In this document: positions 23,253 through 29,540 of the stretch, piece by piece
How positions within the stretch are numbered: the stretch's first letter is position 1
Layout: each line of letters begins with the position of its first letter
Origin: Bacteroidetes bacterium UBA7688
GTDB lineage: Bacteria > Bacteroidota > Bacteroidia > Chitinophagales > Chitinophagaceae
Reading direction: 5' to 3'
Assembly: GCA_002482815.1 (NCBI GenBank)
Contig: DLGS01000109.1
Coordinates: 1 to 29,540, forward strand
DNA: 29,540 nucleotides
Made by a program: the position numbers and the translations under genes
Notes under the pieces: generated by a model
Seen by the model: only the letters and a program-made list of their open reading frames with translations
Database searches by the model: none
Told to the model about the DNA's origin: nothing

Positions 23253-23594
23253 ATGCATAAATCAAGAATCAATATCGAAATCGCGCTGGACGATGATAAA
23301 ATGCCGGAAACGATAGAATGGAATGCACCGGATGGTGGTGTGGAAGGATTGCAAAAAGCAAAAGCCGTGTTGTTTGGTGTGTGGGATGGCGAAGAAAAAT
23401 CTGCTTTGCGTATCGACCTCTGGACGAAAAAAATGATGGTGGATGAAATGAATGATTTCTATTTCCAGACTTTCTTCGGGATGGCAGACACCTTTACCCG
23501 TGCCACCAACAATGCCGAATTATCGAATGAAATAAAAGAGTTTGCCAAAAAATTCCACAAGCAGGTGGCAGAAACCCTGAACAAAGAAGCCTAA
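23253..23594 (+). CDS. gldC: Gliding motility protein GldC
   Basis: 113 residues. The N-terminal SRINIEIALDDDKMPETIEWNAPDGG and the following KAVLFGVWDGEEKSALRIDLWTKKMMVDEMNDFYFQTF match the GldC family, a small protein without signal peptide found in gliding Bacteroidota and many non-gliding relatives. Its exact role is unclear: in gliding flavobacteria it supports motility but is not a core part of the type IX channel. gldB, commonly next to gldC, is not adjacent here. The two type IX cargo proteins in this window (1406-4957, 11614-13887) are consistent with a working secretion system. Confidence 0.88.
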   Translation: MHKSRINIEIALDDDKMPETIEWNAPDGGVEGLQKAKAVLFGVWDGEEKSALRIDLWTKKMMVDEMNDFYFQTFFGMADTFTRATNNAELSNEIKEFAKKFHKQVAETLNKEA

Positions 23595-23621
23595 TTTTAT
23601 TACCCATAAAAAAGTGTAACC

Positions 23622-24077
23622 ATGTCATTGGAAATAAAAGTAAACGAGCAAATCAAAGAAGCGATGAAAGCCAAAGACGAAGTGGCTTTGCGGACCTTGC
23701 GTGCAATAAAATCTGCCATCATTATCGAGAAAACGGCTGAAGGTTTTTCCGGTGAAATGACGGATGCGACGGAGTTGAAAATGTTGCAAAAACTGGCCAA
23801 GCAGCGCCGTGATTCGTTGACCATATTTGAACAGCAAAATCGCGAAGACCTTGCAGCCAAAGAACGTGAAGAGCTTGCTGTGATTGAAAAATTTCTTCCT
23901 GCACAAATGAGTGCTGAAGAACTGAAAGCTGAAATCAGCGCTATCATTGCACAAGTTGGCGCTACCTCTGCAGCCGATATGGGTAAAGTGATGGGCGTTG
24001 CCAGCAAACAACTGGCCGGCAAAGCGGATGGTAAAGCCATCTCCGAAACTGTGAAAGCGGTTCTTACGGGTAACTAA
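23622..24077 (+). CDS. GatB/YqeY domain protein
   Basis: 151 residues, the normal length of the YqeY family. It opens with SLEIKVNEQIKEAMKAKDEVALRTLRAIKSAI. The middle has QKLAKQRRDSLTIFEQQNREDLAAKE and EKFLPAQM, and the end has GKVMGVASKQLAGKADGKAISETVK, all family landmarks. The fold equals the C-terminal tail domain of GatB, the tRNA-amidotransferase subunit that contacts tRNA, so tRNA binding is suspected but the function of stand-alone members is not established. It lies 27 bases after gldC and is probably in the same operon. Confidence 0.9.
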   Translation: MSLEIKVNEQIKEAMKAKDEVALRTLRAIKSAIIIEKTAEGFSGEMTDATELKMLQKLAKQRRDSLTIFEQQNREDLAAKEREELAVIEKFLPAQMSAEELKAEISAIIAQVGATSAADMGKVMGVASKQLAGKADGKAISETVKAVLTGN

Positions 24078-24110
24078 TTAATCCGATTCTAAATCTTTCC
24101 TTTTTAGAAA

Positions 24111-24137
24111 CCCACCCCTAACCCCTCCAGGGAGGGG
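24111..24137. repeat. C-rich/G-rich intergenic palindrome
   Basis: CCCACCCCTAACCCCTCC runs into a short fold-back (24122-24137, CCCCTCC with GGAGGGG). Text of this kind recurs between genes in many Bacteroidota genomes as I recall, but only one copy is in this window. No T-tract follows. Confidence 0.5.
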
Positions 24138-24168
24138 AATGCGCGTGTTGATTTATATAGTTTTCAGA

Positions 24169-24726
24169 ATGACAATAGACATCATTGCCCTCATTTTGCT
24201 GATTCTTCTTTTTGTGCGCGGGTACAAAAAAGGCATTATTGTGGCCTTGTGTTCTGTTATTGCTGTCCTGCTGGGGCTTACCTGCGCATTGGCTTTATCA
24301 GCCAAGCTGGCGGTGTATATGCAGGACAAAGGTTATGCCTCTTCTGGCTGGGCACCCATACTCAGCTATGTTATTTTGTTTATCGGTGTGGTATGGCTGG
24401 TGCGTTTGCTGGCAAAACTAATCGATGGTTTCACCAGTACCATTTTACTCGGATGGGTCAATAAATCAATCGGAGGCATTTTATACGTAGCACTGGGAAT
24501 GATAATCTACAGTTCATTGCTGTGGCTGGCCAACTATGCTCACCTCATTTCTCCGGAAACAATCGTTGCTTCCAAAACATACAAACATCTGGAACCGATT
24601 GCCCCCTGGACATTTGAGCATATGGGCAAGGTGCTGCCTTTTGCAAAAGATTCCTTTACTGATATGCGGGAATTCTTTGACGGTGTTAATCAAAAACTAC
24701 CGGAGCATGTGGGTACTCATCGATAA
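24169..24726 (+). CDS. CvpA-family membrane protein
   Basis: 185 residues from the ATG at 24169 (MTIDIIALILL). An upstream ATG at 24139 would start right at the GC-rich repeat and add ten residues before the first helix. It has four predicted transmembrane helices (about 3-20, 25-45, 58-80, 98-118), with the family opening of helix, RGYKKGIIV, helix. The family is named after the colicin V production protein and is widespread, with a suspected role in envelope maintenance. The biochemical function is unknown. Its last 20 bases overlap the start of the amidotransferase gene in another frame, which suggests translational coupling. Confidence 0.85.
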   Translation: MTIDIIALILLILLFVRGYKKGIIVALCSVIAVLLGLTCALALSAKLAVYMQDKGYASSGWAPILSYVILFIGVVWLVRLLAKLIDGFTSTILLGWVNKSIGGILYVALGMIIYSSLLWLANYAHLISPETIVASKTYKHLEPIAPWTFEHMGKVLPFAKDSFTDMREFFDGVNQKLPEHVGTHR

Positions 24727-25276
24727 TTACGATTCTTTCACGCACATTCTGCACCATTATCTGCTGCACACCGGCAACGAATGTATGGTGCTGCGCAACG
24801 ATGCGGTAACACTTGAAGAGCTGATTGCAATAAACCCGGAAAGACTCATCATTTCGCCCGGACCACAAACCCCACTTGAAGCGGGTATTTCACTCCAGGC
24901 CATCGATTATTTCCATACTAAAATTCCGATACTCGGCATTTGCCTGGGACATCAGGCTTTGGGCATGTTCTTTGGGGCACCTTTGCTGAAAAGCCCTGAA
25001 CCTATGCATGGCAGAACGAGCATGCTACGACATTCCGGACATCCCGTTTTTGCTGATATTCCGGAAGAATTTGAAGTGATGCGCTATCATTCTTTGTGTA
25101 TAGATATTTCAGCGAATGAAGAATTAGTGCCCATTGCGTTTTCGCTTGACGATACTGTTTTAATGGCTTGCGCTCATAAAGTTTTCCCATTGATAGGACT
25201 TCAGTTTCACCCGGAAAGTATAGGCACGCCATATGGCCAGCAGATGATAGACAACTGGGCTGCAATGAATTTTTAA
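24707..25276 (+). CDS. Glutamine amidotransferase subunit of anthranilate/aminodeoxychorismate synthase (TrpG/PabA type)
   Basis: 189 residues of class I glutamine amidotransferase. It starts at the ATG at 24707 because the family's first strand is LIDNYDSFTH; a much longer in-frame reading from 24536 is only a frame shadow of the cvpA-type gene. The nucleophile Cys79 is in GICLGHQALG, and His168 and Glu170 of the triad are in QFHPES. The oxyanion segment SPGPQTP is present. It supplies ammonia from glutamine to a chorismate-using synthase, giving anthranilate (tryptophan) or 4-amino-4-deoxychorismate (folate). Sequence does not separate the two and the large subunit (TrpE or PabB) is not in the window. 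Standing outside a trp operon, PabA is somewhat more likely. Confidence 0.88.
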   Translation: MWVLIDNYDSFTHILHHYLLHTGNECMVLRNDAVTLEELIAINPERLIISPGPQTPLEAGISLQAIDYFHTKIPILGICLGHQALGMFFGAPLLKSPEPMHGRTSMLRHSGHPVFADIPEEFEVMRYHSLCIDISANEELVPIAFSLDDTVLMACAHKVFPLIGLQFHPESIGTPYGQQMIDNWAAMNF

Positions 25277-25278
25277 TC

Positions 25279-25312
25279 TTTGATTTTTTTACGGCTCAGA
25301 CAATTATCTTTG
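25279..25312 (+). promoter_or_regulatory. Promoter of tRNA-Arg(CCT)
   Basis: TTTG (25279-25282) and TATCTTTG (25305-25312) are separated by 22 bases. The -7 box is a full match to TAnnTTTG and ends 22 bases before the tRNA. Confidence 0.7.
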
Positions 25313-25334
25313 CCTCCCTTCGAATAATGAGATT

Positions 25335-25406
25335 GGTCTTGTAGTTCAATGGATAGAATAGAAGTTTCCTAAACTTTAGATCCCAGTTCGATCCTGGGCG
25401 AGACCA
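25335..25406 (+). tRNA. tRNA-Arg (anticodon CCT)
   Basis: A complete cloverleaf: acceptor GGTCTTG with CGAGACC, D-stem GTTC with GAAT, anticodon stem GAAGT with ACTTT around the loop TTCCTAA (anticodon CCT at 25368-25370), and T-stem CCCAG with CTGGG around the loop TTCGATC, then discriminator A. CCA is not encoded. It reads AGG codons. The 3' half of this gene is repeated twice downstream (25429-25539 and 25843-25917). Confidence 0.96.
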
Positions 25407-25411
25407 CTTTT

Positions 25412-25436
25412 AAAAGACTGAATAATTCAGTTTTTT
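25412..25436 (+). terminator. Terminator of tRNA-Arg
   Basis: The hairpin ACTGAA-TAA-TTCAGT (25417-25431), extended by A/T pairs, runs into TTTTTT. The T-tract merges with the start of the first partial tRNA copy. Confidence 0.75.
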
Positions 25437-25539
25437 CTAAACTTTAAATCCCGGTTCTTCGCCTGGCCGGACGCCGTTCGGACGAGCCTGGCCGAAAGAA
25501 CTCGTTCAGGTGGAAATCCTGGCGAGACCACTTTTAAAA
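25429..25539 (+). repeat. Partial tRNA-Arg copy 1 with hairpin insert in the T-loop
   Basis: 25433-25457 matches the anticodon loop to T-stem/TTC of the tRNA (22 of 25 bases). 25514-25539 matches the rest of the T-arm, the acceptor strand and the following ACTTTTAAAA flank with a one-base gap. Between them, exactly after TTC of the T-loop, sits a 56-base GC-rich insert (25458-25513) with palindromic parts. The copy lacks the 5' half and cannot be a working tRNA. It ends one base before the ATG of the GIY-YIG pseudogene. Confidence 0.8.
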
Positions 25540-25932
25540 ATGAGCTTTTATGTTTTATGCCTATGTTATCAAAAGCATTAATCAAAACTATTTCTATAAA
25601 GGGCACTGTGAAAATTTGGAAAAGAGATTTCGCAACATAATTCCGGAATCATCACTTCTGTAAAATCGTACATTCCTTTTGAAATTGTTTACTTTGAAGC
25701 ATTCGAAACCAGAGAAGAGGCTAATGACCGAGAGCGATATTTTAAAACTTCTGCAGGGAGAAGGTTTAAAAACAAAGTTGCCAAATGGTTAGTTATTAGA
25801 GATAGAATACCCACCCTTGCTTTAGGTAATTTCGGGCAGGGGAGTTTCCTAAACTTTAGATCCCAGTTCCCCGCCCGGCTGAATGCCGTTCGGACGGGAA
25901 TTCTGGACGAGACCACTACAATGCCAAAATAG
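25540..25932 (+). pseudogene. GIY-YIG nuclease, frameshifted, reading into a tRNA fragment
   Basis: The ATG at 25540 opens MSFYV (GIY part) in frame 1. The sequence then continues only in frame 2 from about 25556: INQNYFYKGHCENLEKRF, which includes the YIG-equivalent YKG. It returns to frame 1 near 25631: QHNSGI, SVKSYIPFEIVYFEAFETRE, RERYFKTSAGRRF. In frame 1 the middle is blocked by TAA (25579) and TGA (25609). Two opposite one-base changes therefore separate a standard small (about 80-90 residues) GIY-YIG single-domain nuclease from an intact reading. These are decay or sequencing errors. After the domain the frame has no stop of its own and runs through the second partial tRNA copy (as LNFRSQF ... 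ILDETT) to TAG at 25930. The family cuts DNA; stand-alone members have no settled role. Flanking by tRNA fragments suggests a tRNA-linked mobile cassette. Confidence 0.8.
25843..25917 (+). repeat. Partial tRNA-Arg copy 2 with hairpin insert in the T-loop
   Basis: 25843-25869 is identical over 27 bases to 25363-25389 of the real tRNA (anticodon stem to TTC of the T-loop), offset exactly 480 bases. 25900-25917 matches the other T-stem strand and acceptor (16 of 18). Between them lies a 30-base insert (25870-25899) whose ends CCCG.CCGG and TCGG.CGGG can pair. A nine-base GATAGAATA matching the tRNA D-arm lies at 25801-25809, perhaps by chance. It lacks a 5' half, so it is not a functional tRNA. 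Confidence 0.8.
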
Positions 25933-25967
25933 TGCATTAAGACCCCTGTTTGTCTTAATGCACTATT
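25928..25967. terminator. Perfect 16-bp inverted repeat, probable bidirectional terminator
   Basis: 25928-25943 pairs with 25952-25967 without mismatch around an 8-base loop. On the minus strand TTTTGGCATT follows, which fits termination of the lipoprotein gene ending at 25991. It also marks the right edge of the tRNA-linked element and contains the stop codon of the GIY-YIG frame. Confidence 0.65.
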
Positions 25968-25990
25968 GCTTAATGTTTTGATTTGGTTAA

Positions 25991-26407
25991 TTAAAAAACA
26001 AATGGTAGTGTAGATAAGTTGACTATTCCATTCGCATCAGCAGTGGATGTGCTTGTTTTTACTACAGTTCCACCTGAGTATATTTTAATGGTAATCGTTT
26101 TTCCGGCATCGGCAGCATTGGCAGGTATAACCGAATTTCCGCCTATTCCTATTCCGGCAACGTTCGTATTGTAGGTAATTTCTTTTGTCCAGGGTAATGT
26201 TGTTGTTACATTATCGAGGCCTGCGTTTACTGCAGTAAATACCAATAACAGTTTGTTGCTATAGGTGCCTGTTACTTCATATTTAACTACTCTTTTATTG
26301 CCTGAAGGTGGTGGGGTAGTTCCGCCACTTGTACTATCTTTTTTACAGGATGCTAAGGCTAAGATAATTATAGCCAGAAGTGAAATCATTAAGCTGTTTT
26401 TTTTCAT
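25991..26407 (-). CDS. Small lipoprotein with MmpS-like core
   Basis: 138 residues with a signal peptide and lipobox (LALASC, Cys at about 21) followed by KKDSTSGG and a Pro/Gly linker. The mature part, from VVKYEVTGTYSNKLLLVFTA through LPWTKEITYN to a C-terminal TITIKIYSGGTVV, resembles the small beta-fold of the MmpS proteins known from mycobacteria (YEVTG opening, LPW-(S/T)-K motif). This is recognition by pattern only and is uncertain. Probably an envelope lipoprotein. It is downstream of the 431-residue exported protein with a 46-base gap, so likely in one operon with it. Confidence 0.72.
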   Translation of the reverse strand: MKKNSLMISLLAIIILALASCKKDSTSGGTTPPPSGNKRVVKYEVTGTYSNKLLLVFTAVNAGLDNVTTTLPWTKEITYNTNVAGIGIGGNSVIPANAADAGKTITIKIYSGGTVVKTSTSTADANGIVNLSTLPFVF

Positions 26408-26453
26408 ACGTTTTGATTTTTGTGTTTGGTTATTAAATTGTTCTTTAGATTTT

Positions 26454-27749
26454 TTATAAGGTCTTTTTTAGTTTTACCGATACGTTTTCACCTTCCTGGG
26501 TAATGGTCACTATTTTTTTTACCGAAGCCGAGGCATTTGAGCTATAACCGTAAGAGCTTGTATTTTCTCTTGATCCCTGAAACATTCCATTGATATAAGT
26601 GTCGGTATAACCAATTACTTCGGTTTTGATACCTGTGTGTATATAGCCAAACTCGGTATAGACCAGATAATCACCAGGCATAAGATTTACAAATTCAAAA
26701 TGCCCATCGTTATCATAAACAGTGGTCGTTTTAATACAGGCTGCAGCGTCCTGAGGCAAGGGAATTCTTCGACCTTTTTTTCGTGCAGATTCATTCAGTT
26801 GCAACCATTCTTTGAAGAATTCGGTATAGGGAATTAAAACAATATTAGTGCCTGCGCGTGCAAATTGCTTTTTATTGACGTTGAGAACGGCCATTCCTTT
26901 CAACATGCCATCATTATGATTGTCACGAGCAAAAACCTGACCGCTTATGACGGAAGTGCCATCTTTTATAAGTTTCATCGTCTGCTCCTTATCAAATTTA
27001 TTCGTGAATGGATTATAGTCTGCTTCTTTATTCAATAACATGAGCTGTTGCCCTTTGGCAGATATTTCTATTTTCCAGATCCTGCGGGTATCCTTATCTA
27101 TAAAATATTGGTATCTATCTTTGGTCGTTTCTTCAAAAACAGTTACTTGCCATACTTTATGCTCTCCGGTAAGGCTACTTGTATACACATTACTTTTTAC
27201 TTCTTCAATTCTGGTTTTTTGGATGTTGCTGGCATTTTCCGGCTTATAGTCATACACCATCAAATCTTTTTTGTATCCCGCAGAAAGTGGGAGCAAACCA
27301 AGTAGGTATGGATAGATGTAGAAATCAAAAAATTGGATCTTTACCTGTTCCTTTACAACCTTTCTTTTCTTTGTTTGTTTATCGTTGTAATAGCCACTTA
27401 TATCCTTACTATATCTGATAACAAAATCTCTATCCTTACTAAAGGAAGAACGATAGAGGGGTTTAAATGTGTTTATATCAGCTATGGAAGTATCCATCCA
27501 TTTGTCATCGGAGTTCAAAAATTGCAAACGGGTAAAGACCGAAAAGGCATTTCTTTTTGTTGTTATTTCTATATTGAAAGAACCAATTTCGATTTGTTTA
27601 CCCTCTTTAATGGCTAGATAAACCATTTCCGACACACTGTTTGACATCCATTTTTTATCAAATTCATTTTCACCGGGAATCAGGACATTCTGTGATATAC
27701 AAGTTGATATGTACAATATAAAAATGCAAATCAATTTTATCTTTTTCAT
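26454..27749 (-). CDS. Exported protein of unknown function with a carboxypeptidase-regulatory-like C-terminal part
   Basis: 431 residues with a signal peptide (MKKIKLICIFILYISTCISQ). Residues about 30-250 form a beta-rich region with a GLLPLSAGYKKDLMVYDY stretch and a later WQVTVFEETTKDRYQYFIDKDTRRIWKIE, reminiscent of DUF3108-type domains that report on a converted product; this is a weak resemblance. Residues about 260-385 resemble a carboxypeptidase-regulatory-like (transthyretin-type) domain: VISGQVFARD at its start and DNDGHFEFVNLMPGDYLVYTEFGY later, with an insertion between. The last about 45 residues are Ser/Asn-rich, then a strand. No catalytic residues are recognised. It lies 185 bases downstream of the TonB-dependent receptor on the same strand, so co-expression is possible but not shown. 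Confidence 0.75.
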   Translation of the reverse strand: MKKIKLICIFILYISTCISQNVLIPGENEFDKKWMSNSVSEMVYLAIKEGKQIEIGSFNIEITTKRNAFSVFTRLQFLNSDDKWMDTSIADINTFKPLYRSSFSKDRDFVIRYSKDISGYYNDKQTKKRKVVKEQVKIQFFDFYIYPYLLGLLPLSAGYKKDLMVYDYKPENASNIQKTRIEEVKSNVYTSSLTGEHKVWQVTVFEETTKDRYQYFIDKDTRRIWKIEISAKGQQLMLLNKEADYNPFTNKFDKEQTMKLIKDGTSVISGQVFARDNHNDGMLKGMAVLNVNKKQFARAGTNIVLIPYTEFFKEWLQLNESARKKGRRIPLPQDAAACIKTTTVYDNDGHFEFVNLMPGDYLVYTEFGYIHTGIKTEVIGYTDTYINGMFQGSRENTSSYGYSSNASASVKKIVTITQEGENVSVKLKKTL

Positions 27750-27934
27750 TTATTAAAAGAGTTGGTTTAGATATTGGTAATCCATCCAGGCAAGCATTTA
27801 CACAAATATTTAGCTATAGATCAGCTTTCGTTTTGTGCTGTTTTCTGCCTGCAAATGGGCTTTTATGGTAGGACCGGAGGAAATAGCCTGACGACAATTT
27901 GTTTAAAGCAGCTTCTACATTTATAAAATACAAG

Positions 27935-29540
27935 TTAGAAGTATACCCTATACAGTAAATTTGGAAACAAGCCAAACTGTGTTACATAGCCCACTTTACC
28001 GGGTTTGCTCTCATCGTAAAACTCCGAAATTTTGCCCTTGTTATTCGTAATGTTTTCTAAGTTTAAAAAAAGCTCGTGTGTTGTTTTCTTTCTGTTTACT
28101 TTATAGCTTACAGAAAATGTAGCTTGAAATATATCTTCAATCTTGCGGTTGTAGGCCTTACTATAATCCCAAAACTTGTTGTTGGCCGGATCAACATTTA
28201 CATTTCCCTGATCATCTCTTAGCAATGGAATAATCTTTTGCCCGCCACCCATAAATATTTTGGCATTCACTCCAATTGTTTTATTCTTCTTTTTGCCAAG
28301 TTTCACAAACTCTTTTCCTGCCAGTACATTGATTAGATAATTCCCGTTAAACAGCGTATTGCGTTCAATATTTTCCAGCGATTTGTATTTCGACTCGTAT
28401 AGCGAAGTATTTATCATGTAGTAATAATTGTTATTCAAGAACCGTTCCAATGTTAGTTCCAGTCCATAGTTTTTGCCTGTTCCTTTATTCACGAGATCTA
28501 AATACTGAAAGTCTAAACCTTCATTAATGGTAGCGTAATGACTATTGGTATTATTTTCTACAGGCAAACTATATAGGTCTTGATAATACACCTCAGCCTT
28601 TGCCCTAAGATTTTTGGAAATGCGGTTTTCATAACCAATTACAAAATGATGGGCTTTTAATAAGTCGAGGTCTTTGTTAGGTTCAGTAATAGTGCCGTCT
28701 GGTAATTTTACTTTTGCAAAGTAATTATGGACACTTTCCATTGTACTGTGCTTGCCATACCCGGCATTGATTGAATTTGTACTATTTAGTTGCCATTTGA
28801 TAGCAAAGCGGGGTTCGAAAGTGCTTTTTTTATTGTACAGCACATTCATATTGTGGATACCGGTAACAATTGTAATATTATCATTCAACCTATGCTTCCA
28901 ACTCACAAAATTATTAATTGTGCTGATATTTTCTTTTAGACGGACTAGTGTAAACCGGTCTCCTGAGCTATCATTGAGTGCGCTTTGATTGATATCATAA
29001 TCAAAAAGTGCAAATTTTGATCCGACTTCAATTTTGTTCTTTGCGTTTATTTTGTTGCTATAAGTTATGGTGCTTCTGTAGGTATTTTTTTTCAGTTTAT
29101 TATTAAAATTTAGTCCACTGCTTACTAGTGAATCTTTGATAAAGGCACCTCCTGCGTTTAATATTTTTATAAACTTTGACTCGGTTACTTCATCACTAAT
29201 GCCTTCACTCGAAAAAGATAGTGATGTTCTGACAGAGCTATTGTCATTAATAAAAATTTTGTGATTCAACCCCAGATTTGCCAAATGAGTTTCTTTTTCA
29301 TAATCTTCTTTTATATTTCCCTTCATGCCATTGTTTCCAGGTGTTTTCCAGACTGTAGGACTAACATCTTTAAATACAAAACTGCTTAAGCCACCCAGCC
29401 CGAATAATGAGAATTCACCCAATTTGGCAGTGGGTAAATTTATTTTAAAAGCACCATCTTGAAATTTGGGTGTTCCGGAAATATCCATCAGGCCAAGGTT
29501 GGAGGCAAGGCCAGCAGTAGAGTAACGATAATTGGCAAGG
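27935..29540 (-). CDS. TonB-dependent receptor, C-terminal part (5' end outside window)
   Basis: The frame stays open to the window edge, giving about 534 residues. An internal Met at 29488 is not the start, because the frame upstream of it reads LANYRYSTAGLASNLGL without a stop. The visible part is the outer-membrane beta barrel of a TonB-dependent receptor: alternating amphipathic strands such as NSINAGYGKHS, RAKAEVYYQDLYSLPVENN, NYGLELTLERFL and NYYYMINTSLYESKYK, and a C-terminal end PNLLYRVYF with the terminal aromatic residue needed for barrel insertion. The plug and any carboxypeptidase-like N-terminal domain lie beyond the window. Substrate unknown. No SusD-like partner follows, so it is not a typical polysaccharide-utilisation pair on this side. 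Confidence 0.87.
   Translation of the reverse strand, partial: LANYRYSTAGLASNLGLMDISGTPKFQDGAFKINLPTAKLGEFSLFGLGGLSSFVFKDVSPTVWKTPGNNGMKGNIKEDYEKETHLANLGLNHKIFINDNSSVRTSLSFSSEGISDEVTESKFIKILNAGGAFIKDSLVSSGLNFNNKLKKNTYRSTITYSNKINAKNKIEVGSKFALFDYDINQSALNDSSGDRFTLVRLKENISTINNFVSWKHRLNDNITIVTGIHNMNVLYNKKSTFEPRFAIKWQLNSTNSINAGYGKHSTMESVHNYFAKVKLPDGTITEPNKDLDLLKAHHFVIGYENRISKNLRAKAEVYYQDLYSLPVENNTNSHYATINEGLDFQYLDLVNKGTGKNYGLELTLERFLNNNYYYMINTSLYESKYKSLENIERNTLFNGNYLINVLAGKEFVKLGKKKNKTIGVNAKIFMGGGQKIIPLLRDDQGNVNVDPANNKFWDYSKAYNRKIEDIFQATFSVSYKVNRKKTTHELFLNLENITNNKGKISEFYDESKPGKVGYVTQFGLFPNLLYRVYF

Noticed and set aside
24536..24706. N-terminal extension of the amidotransferase frame
   Set aside because: It overlaps the CvpA-family gene in another frame. 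The protein family begins at the ATG at 24707 (LIDNYDSF), and the extension has no family similarity.
25429..25917. Two additional tRNA-Arg genes
   Set aside because: Both copies lack the acceptor 5' strand and D-arm and have foreign sequence in the T-loop, so no cloverleaf can form. They are fragments.
25335..25967. Integrative element or prophage attachment site
   Set aside because: Repeated tRNA 3' ends suggest att sites, but there is no integrase, recombination directionality factor or cargo. The only gene is a GIY-YIG nuclease, so the classical explanation is not supported.

Overview
The window comes from a member of the Bacteroidota, most likely a Chitinophagia-like lineage, although the genus cannot be read from the sequence. 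The signs are two secreted proteins with type IX secretion sorting domains (one CHU_C/type B, one type A), gliding protein GldC, a TonB-dependent receptor, many short lipoproteins with an SxC-KKK start, and promoters of the Bacteroidota form TTTG-N19-TAnnTTTG. Gene density is high and most genes are ordinary chromosomal ones.

Layout. 1-28 is the 5' end of a tRNA-Leu (minus). 146-4957 holds an OmpR-type regulator, a small lipoprotein and a large SBBP/PKD surface protein. 5135-6959 holds a lone 2-oxoglutarate dehydrogenase E2 and a small membrane protein. 7352-9780 is a TPR histidine kinase with its NarL-type regulator. 9881-13887 holds a nitroreductase, a TIR-transmembrane protein and a secreted subtilase. 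13888-17681 (minus) holds chorismate synthase, an M23 peptidase and two related lipoproteins. 17785-20124 is a PfkB kinase followed by adenosylhomocysteinase. 20197-21854 holds two tandem MORN/TonB-C proteins. 21932-25276 is a plus-strand run of small housekeeping genes: NadR-like kinase, RluA-type pseudouridine synthase, gldC, YqeY-like, CvpA and a glutamine amidotransferase. 25335-25967 is a tRNA-Arg(CCT) with an unusual decayed element behind it. 25991-29540 (minus) holds a lipoprotein, an unknown exported protein and a partial TonB-dependent receptor.

Most unusual parts. (1) Downstream of tRNA-Arg(CCT), two further copies of the tRNA 3' half bracket a frameshifted GIY-YIG nuclease gene. 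In both copies the T-loop is opened right after TTC and filled with a GC-rich hairpin sequence that shares a 12-mer. This looks like the remains of a tRNA-targeting, nuclease-linked mobile element. (2) The kinase/regulator pair at 7352-9780 has nearly identical 18-bp palindromes upstream of both genes (15 of 18 bases the same), a strong candidate for the regulator's own operator. (3) A TIR domain with a plausible catalytic Glu is tethered by one membrane segment to an outward-facing beta-type domain.

How the genes work together. Clear functional links are the kinase with its regulator, ahcY with the kinase upstream of it (possible adenosine removal after SAH hydrolysis), and the type IX cargo with gldC as parts of a gliding/secretion lifestyle. 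The rest is a mosaic of short transcription units separated by clear hairpin terminators.
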